From contig ML976776.1 of the NCBI GenBank assembly GCA_010015655.1, forward strand, positions 62,001 to 126,000: 64,000 nucleotides of DNA. The letters are read 5' to 3'. Below, piece after piece: positions 11,035-22,973 of this stretch; position 1 is the first letter of the stretch, and every line of letters begins with the position of its first letter. Both the position numbers and the translations under genes were made by a program. This DNA comes from Bimuria novae-zelandiae CBS 107.79 (lineage: Eukaryota > Ascomycota > Dothideomycetes > Pleosporales > Didymosphaeriaceae). Below the pieces are notes generated by a model. That model searched no databases and was not told the origin of the DNA. It saw only the letters and a program-made list of their open reading frames with translations.

Positions 11035-13505
11035 ATGCGCCCGCTTCGGCAGCTCCTCTCGCTGGCCATCAGCGTAATCACCATCACATTTTTGCTATAC
11101 CTCGTGTTCGGCTCGCAAAATGAACAGTTACAAAGTAGCGCTGTGCCTGTGAAAGAACAGGGCGGCTTCAAGACGCGCTTCTCCTTCACATCTCCAGGCT
11201 CACTTTTCCCGCCCTCCGCCATAATCAGTCTTACCGACGACAACTCGACCTTTTTCCTCGCTCGACCTGCTGCCTTTGGGCCCGCGCTTCCAGCGAACAG
11301 CCTGAGTGGCCCGCTGTGGGTCGGAAGTGGCTTCGGAGAAGACTCTCTGGCCAAGGGCGGCGAACTGGGCTGCAGCGACATACCTGGATGGGATGGATCG
11401 GATAATATGCTTTCAGCTATATCTAGCACCGATCATGAAGACAAGGACACGGCAGAGCATCACGAAAACCCTTTGACGAAGCAGCCGCACGGTGCTGTTG
11501 ATGTCGTTGAAAGGTCTCTCGCGAACGATGACGGCACGGACGACCACCTTCAGCCGCGGCGGCCGCTTTCTTATATTCCCAAGTATCGCATTGGCAAGTC
11601 ACCAGAACACGCTGATATTGAATCGCTCCAGCAAAGCGCAGAGATCGCCGGCAAGATTGTACTACTAAAACGTGGCGGATGTGGGTTTCTGGAGAAGGTG
11701 AAGTGGGCGCAAAAGCGTGGTGGCGTGGCGTTGATTGTGGGAGACGATCAGCGCGGAGGAGCTCTTGTACGAATGTACGCACATGGCGATACGTCCAACG
11801 TTACCATCCCAGCTCTCTTCACATCACACACGACCGCTCATCTACTTTCGTCGCTACTACCCGACGGGGTCTTCTTTCATGATTCTTCTTCAGAAGACGT
11901 CGTGAAGCGTGGTCCTACGAAGCCTCGCCGAACAGGCACAAAGCTCGAGAAAAAGGGGAAGAGTCGTTCAACCGAGTCAGAGCAGGCTCTACAATCCGGT
12001 ACTGGAAGCTCCCCGGCAGAGCCGCATCCCATTAGTTCATCAAATGCGGGCTGGCTGGGATCGATCCTCTCTGCTCTCGGCTTCAAAGGCTCAGACGATG
12101 CCTCTTGGAAAGATGTTACTCGGAGGCCTCCAGTCAGCGGAAAGGTCAATTGGGCTGCGGCAGATGAAAATAAGGTCTGGCAGACAAATTCCAGGTCTAC
12201 GACCGGAAAAGCAAGCTCATCGCCGACGCCGGGAGACTTCGTCATTGGCGAGCAAGACTGGCGCGATACTGCGCTTCTCGCCAGCCCCACACCCTCCAAA
12301 ACTACCTCGAAGCAGAGCACTACGCCCACGCATGCCATCAAGGGCGGTAGCATCAAGCCCAGCAGCGGTGAGTATCTCGAGAGCCATACTGAGCAGACCA
12401 AGGGCTGGCTCAATCAATTTCTGGATGTAGAGAAGGAGCCTTCGGCACAGCCTGATGTGAAGGAAGGCGCCATCACGTCTACCACTCTCAAACACTTCGA
12501 CGAGGCCAAGTCCTTCGGCTCCCATGAGGGCCTTTGGGTAACGCTTAGCCCTACGAACATGTCAACATCTCCATTCTTCGACACATTACTCGTCCTGGTC
12601 GTCAGTCCTCTTGTCACGTTAACTGTTGTATATGCACTGCTTCTTCTGCGATCGCGTATTCGACGTCGCCGCTGGCGCGCTCCTAAATCGCTCGTCGATC
12701 GCCTGCCTGTGCGCACTTATCACACTATTAGTGATAGCAGCCCTTCAGCGACCCCAAGTGCTTCTTCACCTACCACGCCCCTTCTCCAACATGAGTCGCC
12801 ACGAGCTGCCTCGTCCCACTCACGACCACGATCTCAAGCAGAGTCTGAAGTGCCGGCGACGCCATCTTCAGCCCATCAAGACCATCGAACACCGGAGGAA
12901 GAGAAGCGCGAATCGGGATTAGCCGCATGGAGACGCAAATACGGCGGTCGACAAAGAGAGTGTGTGGTCTGCTTGGAAGAGTATGTTGACGGTGTCAGCC
13001 GGGTCATGAGTCTGCCGTGTGGCCATGAATTCCATGCGGACTGCATGTAAGCAGAATCTCGCCGATGTCCCTCCCGCCACTAATGCAATATAGTACACCT
13101 TGGCTAGTCACCCGACGGCGAACATGCCCTATCTGTAAAGGAGACGTTGTACGATCGCTGTCACAATCTTATCACGACCGTACTGGTTCCCGACTAGAGT
13201 CCGGTAACACATTTGGCGATGAAATAGACGACATCCAGGCACAGGCAGTCCATACTCGTAATGACTCACCGTCGGCCTCGCGACCGCTGCCCATCCCAAC
13301 TGACAACCTGAACGCTGACATTGAAGCCAACTGGGACGAAGAGGGACGCGAGATACCTAGAGGGCACTCAGGCGAGCTCGGCAGCTCATTCCGCGATGCA
13401 AGCTCGTCTGCCGTCACCGCCATTTGGAGGGGTTTTGAGGCCGTGGGGAGGGCCACCGGTTTGCAGCGGCGCCCGAGCAGGGAAGAGCTCGATCGGGATC
13501 GTTGA
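11035..13505 (+). CDS. Membrane PA-domain RING-H2 ubiquitin-ligase-like protein
   Basis: Two exons, 11035-13046 and 13094-13505 (47-bp intron with an actaat branch-like site), encode 807 residues. Order of parts: signal/anchor helix (about 9-27); a protease-associated domain (about 190-285) with KIVLLKRGGCGFLEKV; a Ser/Thr-rich lumenal stretch; a transmembrane helix (about 515-537) followed by RSRIRRRRWR; and a C-terminal RING-H2 starting CVVCLEEY at about 643, with LPCGHEFHADC and then RTCPIC. The intron falls inside the RING, so an unspliced reading would lose the last zinc ligands. Together this is the PA-TM-RING layout of endosomal/vacuolar E3 ligases (RNF13/Godzilla-like), which is known to ubiquitylate membrane cargo; the substrate here is unknown. 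The cytosolic tail ends in a charged region. Confidence 0.88.
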
Positions 13506-14081
13506 AGATTCGCATTGTTAACGCACCAGGTCTGTTTTGTATGCATTGCGTTGGAGTATTAGGGGCTGTTTTGTTTCTGGGAGGCCCGTGGCTACGGGCA
13601 GGGAGAAGCGTCAATACCCGGATCACAACGAATCCACTCAGTTTTTATTGTTGCGCAGCATGAACTTGTTCGTATCTTCTGATACAATTTTGCCGTGACC
13701 GTGTACAACAACTCAGTCAGTGCGCTTCCAAATGTGCATCATCTTCACAGTGCCATGCCTTACCCTCCACTGAATTATTTCATGGATGCCATTCCGCATA
13801 CAACATCTTCGAAGACGTTAAATGCTTTTACCAGGTATGGCAATTTACAAGTGAGCATCTGGACTTTGTGGATGATGGTAGAGCTTCCAAGGTTTGCACA
13901 TATGAGCCCACGAGCTCTGGAGCATCGCGCTACACGTGACGCGGTGCGGCGGACAGGGTCTCCGATGATCCCTGCTCAACTTTTCTCATCGACAGCAACT
14001 CGGATCAGCACCACAGCAGACCTCAGCGTCGTCCTTTCTTTTCTTAGATTATTTCTTCTGGCCAATCTGCCTTTGGCCGCG
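13506..14081. other. Intergenic; upstream of mitochondrial EF-G
   Basis: Holds the 3' end of the RING gene and the promoter of the EF-G gene. The EF-G reading frame stays open upstream of 14082 to about 13695, but that part has no targeting-peptide or family character and is best read as leader. Confidence 0.5.
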
Positions 14082-16627
14082 ATGCGTGTACAATCTCTCG
14101 CTCGGGCGCAATCGCTTGCCCAAGGCTGCCTCCGCACCTCGGCGCGTTCGGCCACTCGAGCGCCTTCACGATGCGCGCTTTCGACTGTCGCAGCGTCACG
14201 TACCCAATTCACGTACGGGACAAAGACGGAGGCATGGATGAATAGTCAGAGATCTTTGGGACAGAGAAGATGGGCGTCGGTCGCCGCAGCAGTGTGAGCA
14301 CAAGGCACAAGGCACAATAGGCATGGCAAGGAGCAATTGAGAACTAATCGCCATGCAGGTTGGAACACGCAACTGCAGATCCTAGCACATTGTCGCAAGA
14401 AGCGATCGTCGAGAATCTGGACCCTGTCGAAGCCGCGAGATTGGACAAAGTTCGAAACATTGGTATTGCTGTATGTGCCCAACCGCTCCGCATGCTCTAG
14501 CAGAGTAGCGACTTTTAGTTAGACGTAGCGCTTACGATATTATAGGCACATATCGATTCCGGAAAGACCACAGCGACCGAGCGCGTTCTCTTCTACACCG
14601 GCCGTATCAACAGCATACACGAAGTGCGTGGCAAAGATGCCGTCGGCGCAAAGATGGACTCCATGGACCTCGAGCGTGAGAAGGGCATCACCATCCAGTC
14701 TGCGGCCACTTTCTGCGACTGGGTTAAGAAGGATGATAACGGGCAAGAGCAGAAATACCACATTAACTTGATTGACACCCCTGGCCATATTGATTTCACA
14801 ATCGAGGTCGAGCGTGCGCTACGCGTGCTAGATGGTGCCGTCATGATTCTCTGCGCCGTGAGTGGTGTACAGAGTCAGACCATTACAGTGGACAGGCAAA
14901 TGAGGAGGTACAATGTTCCTAGGATCTCATTTGTGAACAAGATGGACCGTATGGGCGCAAATCCCTGGAAAGCCGTGGAACAGATCAATCAGAAGCTCCG
15001 GATACCAGCTGCAGCGATCCAGGCACCTATTGGCCGCGAGGACGGTTTCCTCGGCGTAGTCGATCTGATCAGGATGAAAGCTATCTACAACGAGGGAGCA
15101 AAGGGAGAAATCATCCGAGAGACGGACGAGATCCCCGCCGATATGATCGAGCTGTGCAAGGAGAAGAGGCAGAAGTTGATCGAGACGCTGGCTGATGTTG
15201 ACGACGAGATTGCCGAGATCTACCTCGATGAACAAGAACCGACGCAAGACCAGATCAAGGCTGCGATCAGGAGAGCGACCATTTCACTCAAGTTCACTCC
15301 TGTTGTCATGGGTTCCGCTTTGGCCGACAAGTCTGTCCAACCCATGCTTGACGCCGTCTGCGATTACCTGCCGAATCCATCCGAGGTAGAGAACATGGCT
15401 CTGGATAAGAAGCGAAAGGAGGCTCCTGTGAAGTTGGTTTCCTACAACGCCCTGCCTTTTGTTGGTCTGGCTTTCAAGCTGGAAGAGAGCAACTTTGGAC
15501 AGCTCACATATATTCGCGTCTACCAGGGCACACTACGAAAGGGCATGAACGTAATCAATGCCCGATCGGACAAGAAGGTCAAGATCCCCAAGATTGTGCG
15601 CATGCACTCCAATGAGATGGAGGAAGTGCAAGAGATCGGTGCGGGTGAGATCTGCGCCGTGTTCGGTGTCGATTGCGCATCTGGAGACACCTTCACCGAC
15701 GGTGCTCTCGGTTACACCATGACCTCCATGTTCGTTCCCGAACCCGTCATCTCGCTATCGATTAAGCCCAAGCACACCAAGGACACGCCCAACTTCAGCA
15801 AAGCTATGAACCGTTTCACGCGCGAAGATCCAACCTTCCGCGTACATGTCGACCCCGAATCCCAACAGACGGTCATTTCTGGTATGGGCGAACTGCACTT
15901 GGACATCTACGTCGAGCGCATGCGTCGCGAATACCGCGTCGAGTGCGAAACCGGCCAGCCGCAAGTCGCCTACCGCGAGACCATGACTAAGCGCGTCAAC
16001 TTCGACCACACGCTCAAGAAGCAAACCGGTGGATCTGGAGACTTCGCTCGTGTCGTCGGTTGGATGGAGCCTTCCGAAAACCTCGGTGAGAACAAGTTCG
16101 AGCAGCAAATTACAGGAGGCACCATCTCAGAGAAGTTCCTCTACGCGTGTGAAAAGGGCTTCAACGCCTCCACGCAAAAGGGCCCCCTACTCGGCCACCG
16201 CGTCCTAGGCACTACTATGATTATCAACGACGGTGCCACCCACGCCGTCGACTCCTCGGAAATGGCCTTCAAGAACGCCACACAGCAAGCTTTCCGCAAG
16301 GCCTTCATCCAAGGCGCCCCGCAGGTTCTCGAGCCCCTCATGAAGACTACCATCACCGCGCCGAACGAGTTCCAGGGCTCCGTTGTTGGGCTGCTGAACA
16401 AGCGCAATGCCATCATCAACGATACGGAGATCGGCCCCGAGGACTTCACAGTCTACGCGGACTGCAGTTTGAACAGCATGTTTGGGTTTAGCTCGCAGTT
16501 GAGGGCGAGTACACAGGGTAAGGGCGAGTTTAGCATGGAGTTTAGCCACTATAGCCCCGCGCCGCCGCAGCTACAGAAGGAGCTGGTGGCCAAGTATGAG
16601 AAGGAGCAGAAGGAGAGGAATGCGTAG
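14082..16627 (+). CDS. MEF1: Mitochondrial elongation factor G (mtEF-G1)
   Basis: Three exons: 14082-14293, 14359-14470, 14546-16627; introns of 65 and 75 bp, both in phase; 801 residues. The N-terminus ([14 protein letters not shown], many Arg/Ser/Ala, no acids) is a mitochondrial import presequence. The GTPase then shows AHIDSGKTT (G1, about 109-117, created by splicing exon 2 to 3), the REKGITI switch, DTPGHIDF (G3), and NKMDR (G4), followed by domains II-V through to a Lys/Glu-rich end. Length and order match yeast Mef1. It is the GTP-dependent translocase that moves tRNA and mRNA through the mitochondrial ribosome. The third exon is GC-rich and free of stops. The start was chosen because it gives the presequence; upstream ATGs in the leader do not. 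Confidence 0.96.
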
Positions 16628-19600
16628 ATGCGTTTAAAACAAAAGTGGGCAGAGGGAGTAGTGTTTGGACTTCTTGTGGTAATACCCGCGCAATGGGATA
16701 GGGCTTATGCATATAGAGGGTTGCTTGGGCGAATGTTTGGTACGCGTATGTAAACTACGGGTTGTATTATGGTATGTATGTAGTATGTACGGTTTGGCAA
16801 TGATAGTACCCAGTCAGTCTACGTTCTGTGACAAAGATAGTATCCGTGCTTTACGTCGAAATCGTGATGAGCTCATTATACGAGTCGTACGCACAAGATC
16901 CCCCCTTATCGAAACTTCATGTCGGTAAACATAATACTGTGCATCAGAACACTCCCAAACGCCAAAAGCACATCCCTGATTGCCCGCCAATCGTTCATGT
17001 CCACGTCCCTGCAACGCGCGGGATCCCTACCAGCACCCTTCCTGCCAAACGCTAAGCCTTATCAGAACTTACCTCGGCCCGCCTTATTTGATAGCTCACC
17101 TTAGAGTAGACATAGGATAGACCTATTTGCATTTTTTCTCAACACCCCTAGACTAGCCTTTGCACCTGCGGTGCTCACAGCCTCACTTGACGTATATCTC
17201 TCTGTTCGTTGTGATTCAAAACCAGTTAATTTACTGTGACAACCGCCCCGCCGTGCGTGTTTATTTATCCCGCAACTTGGCGCTTCTCACTGTTTGATGT
17301 TTTCCGCTGGTTTTCCGCTACACCTTTAAGCCGTGCATATCAAGATATCCTAAGAATTACAATTACCATCTGTCCAAAAACAGGAACAGGAAAAGCCGGG
17401 CCAGGGTCTGAGATAACCCCAAGTGCTCCATCCGTATAGACTACTAACATGAGATAATATTGAAAACATAGGTTCGATGAACCCGCTTAGATGTAATGTA
17501 TGTAGGTAAGAAGGTATAGTAAGTGGGAATTAATGAGAGTGAATCTCGAATCATTGCAGTGGGCAATGCGGCGATAAAAGCGAGGAGATCTCCCTCCGTT
17601 TACGGTGGCGTATGTCTCTCGATTTCCCTACCTGAGGGCTTCACCTCCACAAGAGAATTGCAAAATTTCTAACGTTGGGGCCGTGTGCGAAGAAAATCAG
17701 CAGAAGCATTGGTAATTACTACTGCGGCAACATTTCAGGTTTTGATAGTGCGAGCTAATATTTGTCAACAGATTCAATATAGGTAACTTGTAACTTAGAG
17801 ATTCTATATAGCACCTTAGCATATCTGTGCCTGTGATGTTTTGATAGAACCGTGTTGTGGAGCGGTGTCCGGGTAGAACTTGGTGTACGATGTGAGACTG
17901 GTCATGTCCTCTCTTGCATTACTGGGTTGACTCGGCCGCCAATATACTGTCGCAACCGTGTCCTGAGGAATCCACGAGTGACCATACGACCGCAGCTCTA
18001 TTGGTCCTTGGACGGACGAGAGATGCTTTGCGGTGCGACCTACCTCCTTGTCCTTCCTTGGCTATGCAGGTCCACAACAATATTGCCCGCTTGGCTCCGC
18101 GCACAACATTCTTCGGCACTGCACCCGACCGCAGCCAACACGGGTGATCGACGCCGAGCCGAGCACTGGCACGGCCGCCGAGATGCTTGGCTACTACACG
18201 GTATGTGAAGAGGTCTTGGGCAGCGTCCTCAACGAGCGCCTTGTGCGACGGCGGAGAAACGGTGGTGCATGATTAAGGGGCGCGTTATGCTTGGCTGTGC
18301 TACGGTGTTAACGCAACGTCGACCACGAAGTGCCTGACTAGAGGGTAGCCTTGACGTCGCCGTTGAGTTGTCCTTTTGAGTTGGCAGGGCGGTGGTGGGT
18401 TGCCTGTGGAGAGTAAGTGGGCCGGAGGCTGGTTGTTCAGTCCTATGCTCGGGGTCCGAAGCCGGACGTGCCGGGACTGGGACAGGTAGCGATGTGGGTT
18501 ACGCGCGCTCATGCTAGCCTTGACATTGTGTGCTCTGTTGTACGTGCAATAAAGTGTAGATTGATGGTGCAGGCGCCCGTGAGCACAACATACACGTGTC
18601 TTGCCCAAAGGGGCAATTGTAAGGAACGAAGTCCGGCTTCGCACGACCGGAGACATGGCAGCCATTGCAGCCACTGCGATTAGCAATTCATACTGATGAT
18701 GTCGTTTTGCGTTAGGCGCAGTCGGGCGCTGATGGGGGTGGCGGAAGAGGGCGCGGAAGAAGTCGGGCGTGCCTTTCCGTGCCGCTCGCACAACGCAGAC
18801 TGGAGATGGATGTGTCCACAAGTGAGTTCGTCACGGCACAGCCCCGGGGATCGTGAGGTAGATGGCCTTAATTCAACTTGCTGTTGCGTTGTTTGTTTTG
18901 CGTAGTGTGGAGATGTTTCGGGCTGACCACGCGATGTAGGATTGGTAGACGGCTTACAGCGCCCTGTGGAGGTAGGCCTCTCACCGACGAGCATTCTGTG
19001 TGATGCTATCTAGTTACGGAATGTCCAAGCACAGCGATACTGGGCGAGACGTCCAGGCTCTATTCAATATCACTCGGGAAGATTCCCCGCACCCAGTACT
19101 AGGGTCAATCCGGCAGCGGCGCTTCGTGAGAAATTGAGGGACCAGGACGAGAGGCGTGGGCTTGCTGCATGCCGGACACTGTGCGCGTGGTCGCGAGGGG
19201 TGTACATAACACGAGAGATGGTGCGGGAAGGTGGGGTGATGGCAGCTCAGCTGTCAGATGACAGTGTCGGCTCTGGCAAGCGGCGCTTTGCTAGAGTGAA
19301 GGCTTGTGAGGTGGTGAGATTCTAGAAGAGCGGTGAAGATGCGTCGAAGAGGGGCTGCTGGTTAGTGTTGTAGGAGCACAGAAGCTTCACGATGCTGCGT
19401 GCTAGCGATACGCGGTGCTCAATGCTGTCGTGAGCTGGCGGACGGCACGAACTGCGCGAGGGAGTTTTGTTATTGATGCATGCATGCGCGTGTGTGTGCG
19501 ACTGCAGTACCAAGCATCGGATGCAGGACAAGCCGGGCAGCCTCAGGAGGCCGACTGGGCCTAGCACGGGTATCTGGCTGCAGCGGCGCATTGCGTCTTC

Positions 19601-20645
19601 GCAGCCCGTGCGAGATCTGCCACCAAGCAGGTTTTTCTTGCCGCGTTCTGAGCCCGTACGAAACGGCCTCTTCCGGCCTGGCGTTGTAGAAACTTCGGCT
19701 GACAAAGGCGACGGCGACAACTGGAAGGCGTGGCCGGGCGCAAACAAAGAGCGCCGCAGAGTGACAATGCAAGAGTCATCATTCAAGTAATAACGCGCCC
19801 GTCAGCTGCTTCTAGCACAAACGCTGGGCGCTTTGCTCGCCCTGTGGAATTTGGCCGCCAGCCGCAGGCGTCACATTCGACGGTATTGGCGTCCTGCGCT
19901 CGGCGCGCTGCACTGCTGAGGTACATAATTACCGCCTCGTTTGTTTGGCGCGCTACTCTCAAGCGACGACTGCCGCTTCCCAACGCTCCAGTCTTGGAAC
20001 CGCACACTCCCCTTCCCTGCTCTCTTCCTCACCCTTCACCTGCCTCGCCGCAGTTCCCAGGAACACTGTTGTGTGCGAGGTACACCTCACTCCCACGACC
20101 CATCTTCTTGGTCAGCGGTTGCCCAGCAATCGGACTCGTTTCACAGCCATCGTGCGGCGTCGCCACTTAAACACAGTCCGGCTGCGGATCCTCACCTCAT
20201 ATTCTCCGCCAGGTACACCCTTCCACCGTCCAACGCTGCCATCTTGACAGCTCTGACATAGCCCAGTCCTTCTCCAACTTGTTTTAGGACTACTTGCCCC
20301 ATCCTCATCATGTTGATTTACATATCATAACAAACGTCCTCCGGGGCCCCAACCTGCACTTGCCCGCATCTATACAGCCACTCCAGTAATACCTCGCCTT
20401 TTACTCGCCACTACAACCACGACCTACCGTTTCCTACCAAATCACCCTGGGAGGTCCAATTCCTACTTTCTTCCCAAATCCACCTGCAGAAGGCAGGAAC
20501 GTTGGGTCTTCGAGACCGCCAAGGCTAGCATTCACACACGCCGCGTGTGACTTTCAGATTGTTGACCTTCGATTCCCCTGTGATCGGGACGCCAAGAGCA
20601 GCCGTCTGTGCCGATCCCGTTTTGAAATCGCCGCCCCTGCACACC
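16628..20645. other. 4-kb stretch with no recognisable gene
   Basis: GC-normal, not RIP-like. Many short overlapping frames on both strands (for example 18300-18821 minus and 19730-20170 plus), none with a domain, signal peptide or convincing splice chain. The last ~700 bp before 20646 are pyrimidine-rich, as in the leaders of highly expressed fungal genes. It may contain a long 5' leader or non-coding RNA, but nothing here shows it directly. Confidence 0.5.
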
Positions 20646-22973
20646 ATGGCACAGAACGACCTTGGCAGCCACAGTGCGCAATCGAACCGTACCTCCTTCA
20701 ATATCCCAGCAAACGCTGCGCCCGCCATGTCTTCCGAAGACGACATGCTGGCCGACGTCGACGAGCCTCCCGATTTACAGCGCACCCCGCGGCCCTCGGT
20801 ACTCAAACTTCACGACTCCTTCAAAAACTCCTTCACGAAGCACGCCCCTCGTTGCGAGCGCCAGACCTCACTTCTGTCGACTGCATTGCACTCGACTGAA
20901 ACTTCACCCATTGACGAAGACGTGGACGAGGTGCCTCGAGGCATGTCGTGTACTTCTACGTGGAGCAACAATAGTGTGTCCACAGCCGAGCTCACGAGCG
21001 ACGGTGATATCACCAGCCCAGGCACGCGCACCAGCACTCCGAGCCCCCCACTACCTCCGGTCTCGTCGCACAACATGCTTCCCATCTCCACCAAACCATT
21101 GGAACGAACCGTCACCATCCTACCACACGACGGAGAGAACGTAACTCCTCTATTAAAAGATGCACCCGCCCCAACGACAGGAGAACACAAGGTGGAAGTG
21201 GGTCTTGGTCGCAAGCGATGCATCACTTTTGCGTGCGGTGGCAAAAAAGAAGCGAAGCCCGAGCCGGAAGCTGCAAAGCCCGCACCTCCACCAAAAGAGA
21301 GCCAGGAGCCACCTAAGCGAGCGTGTACAATCAAGTTCGTCTGTCCCACCAAAATATCAATGGACGCTCCAAAGTCGCGTGCTACCCGTGCAGCTAGCCC
21401 TGCACCTGCACCACGAATGCACACGACCACCAATCCTTCGCCTAAAGCACACAGGGGATCTGATTCAACGGTCCGCAACCCCTCGCCTGTATCTGTCCGG
21501 AAACCTCGTACGACGGATCGCTCTCGCCGTCTTAGCAGCAACTCCGATCTAGCGCGCACTGAAGCGTTCCGCTTCCATGAGTTTGCTAGTTCCGAGGAAG
21601 AGGTGGAAGAATGGACACAAGAATCTACTTGCCATCGACGACCCCTTACCATAAAGGACACACTCGTCATCGAAAACAACCTTCGTCAGCTCGGCGAGGA
21701 AGCGGAAGAGGAGGCTCTTGACGATGAAGAGGAAGATAACCTGATGGAGGAGGATGAGGACGTAGACGAGGATGAGGATGAGGAGGTCGAAGACGAGGGA
21801 GAGAGCGATTCAGGTGAGGTCTCTTCCGACGAAGGCTTCCAAACAGACAATGAGGAAGGCTTTGCTGGATCAGATGACGATAGTGACGCGGGGTCTGATT
21901 ACAATTGGTGGACACCTGGACGCTCGACGGCAGCAACTTCAATTGAGCAATTAGACCATATCCGCCCCTCTGGCCGCCGCAGCATTTCCGAATCTTCGAT
22001 CGGTTCCCTGGAAAGCGAGCATCGGGTGCACCGTTACATGCCAGAAAAGACGATCAAACGACGGAAATCTCGACCCGTCAACATTCGCGTGCCTAGTCCG
22101 GAGCTCCCAGATAGCACCGACTTTGTATGTGGAACTTTGGATGAAGACCGCCCTCTTGAGGAGGCGTACATGTCAGCACTGGAAGCTAGACGCCAAGCGA
22201 AACACAAGAAGACACCTCAGGATGTCGACCCAACTTTCCCAACGTCGGATCCGGAAATGGACGAGGAAGACGAGGACGACGAGCCCGATCATCTTGCATC
22301 TGAAAGTGATCAGTACTTCATGTTCCATGGTCAGATGGACGCCCTGCATGCTGAAATTCGTGGTCGTCGTAATCCTCTTGCTTCGAAGCGTTCGCCAGCG
22401 CAGTCACCCAAACGCTTGCGATCACCTGCTCCCGTGAAACGCACTGTCCATCGTTCTCCACCACCTCGAAAACTCTTCGGTCAATCTCCAAAGCGGATGC
22501 GCTCGCCCGCTCCCATACGACTACGTTCACCACCTCCTACATGGCGTGCGTCATCTTTCCAAGTCGAACCCATTAAGCACACGGATCTCTCGATCCAGTT
22601 TGCTTGCCTAGCAGAGCGTCCGGTTCCGATGATGACCTCATCGTTGCCTAGAACTCCCGTCACCCTAAACCCACCGGAGATTGACTATGATGACGAAGAT
22701 ACTCCCAATGAGTTCCCTGTCCGTCGCGCCATTGATATCAAGGTCGGTTTGGAGAAGAAGCGCCAGCGGCGCAAAGAACAGCTTTACAAGAAGATGCAGA
22801 AACACAAGCAATGCACCAAAGAAAAGCGCTGCGCTCCTGGAAAGGGCGCCGAACGAATGCGCGAAGTTGGTCTAGGGCTGGCGGCGCACAAGGGCAAGCC
22901 CGCGGCAGCGGGCTTTGCGTTCCATGTGCCACCCACGCCGGACCAGAAGGATATGCATGTTTTGTCCGTCTAG
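20646..22973 (+). CDS. Conserved acidic fungal protein of unknown function (DUF2457-like)
   Basis: Single exon, 775 residues. The ATG at 20646 (caccatggc) is the first in frame; the frame is open further 5' only from a GTG. Largely disordered: a Ser/Pro/Thr-rich N-third; two similar cysteine motifs, RKRCITFAC and KRACTIKFVC, about 40 residues apart; a long Glu/Asp tract at about 350-410; YNWWTPGRS; a second acidic run; Ser-Pro-Arg repeats (SPKRLRSPAP, SPKRMRSPAP); and a basic Lys/Arg-rich stretch (LEKKRQRRKEQLYKKMQKHK) before the end. From memory this layout belongs to an uncharacterised fungal family (DUF2457); I cannot confirm that. The basic segments suggest a nuclear protein. Function is unknown. 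Confidence 0.75.
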   Translation: MAQNDLGSHSAQSNRTSFNIPANAAPAMSSEDDMLADVDEPPDLQRTPRPSVLKLHDSFKNSFTKHAPRCERQTSLLSTALHSTETSPIDEDVDEVPRGMSCTSTWSNNSVSTAELTSDGDITSPGTRTSTPSPPLPPVSSHNMLPISTKPLERTVTILPHDGENVTPLLKDAPAPTTGEHKVEVGLGRKRCITFACGGKKEAKPEPEAAKPAPPPKESQEPPKRACTIKFVCPTKISMDAPKSRATRAASPAPAPRMHTTTNPSPKAHRGSDSTVRNPSPVSVRKPRTTDRSRRLSSNSDLARTEAFRFHEFASSEEEVEEWTQESTCHRRPLTIKDTLVIENNLRQLGEEAEEEALDDEEEDNLMEEDEDVDEDEDEEVEDEGESDSGEVSSDEGFQTDNEEGFAGSDDDSDAGSDYNWWTPGRSTAATSIEQLDHIRPSGRRSISESSIGSLESEHRVHRYMPEKTIKRRKSRPVNIRVPSPELPDSTDFVCGTLDEDRPLEEAYMSALEARRQAKHKKTPQDVDPTFPTSDPEMDEEDEDDEPDHLASESDQYFMFHGQMDALHAEIRGRRNPLASKRSPAQSPKRLRSPAPVKRTVHRSPPPRKLFGQSPKRMRSPAPIRLRSPPPTWRASSFQVEPIKHTDLSIQFACLAERPVPMMTSSLPRTPVTLNPPEIDYDDEDTPNEFPVRRAIDIKVGLEKKRQRRKEQLYKKMQKHKQCTKEKRCAPGKGAERMREVGLGLAAHKGKPAAAGFAFHVPPTPDQKDMHVLSV

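Noticed and set aside
18300..18821. 173-codon minus-strand frame
   Set aside because: Low-complexity Arg/Pro/His composition, no domain, no splice context; typical of a chance frame in GC-rich DNA.
20547..20645. N-terminal extension of the acidic protein
   Set aside because: Only a GTG would start it; the ATG at 20646 has a good context.
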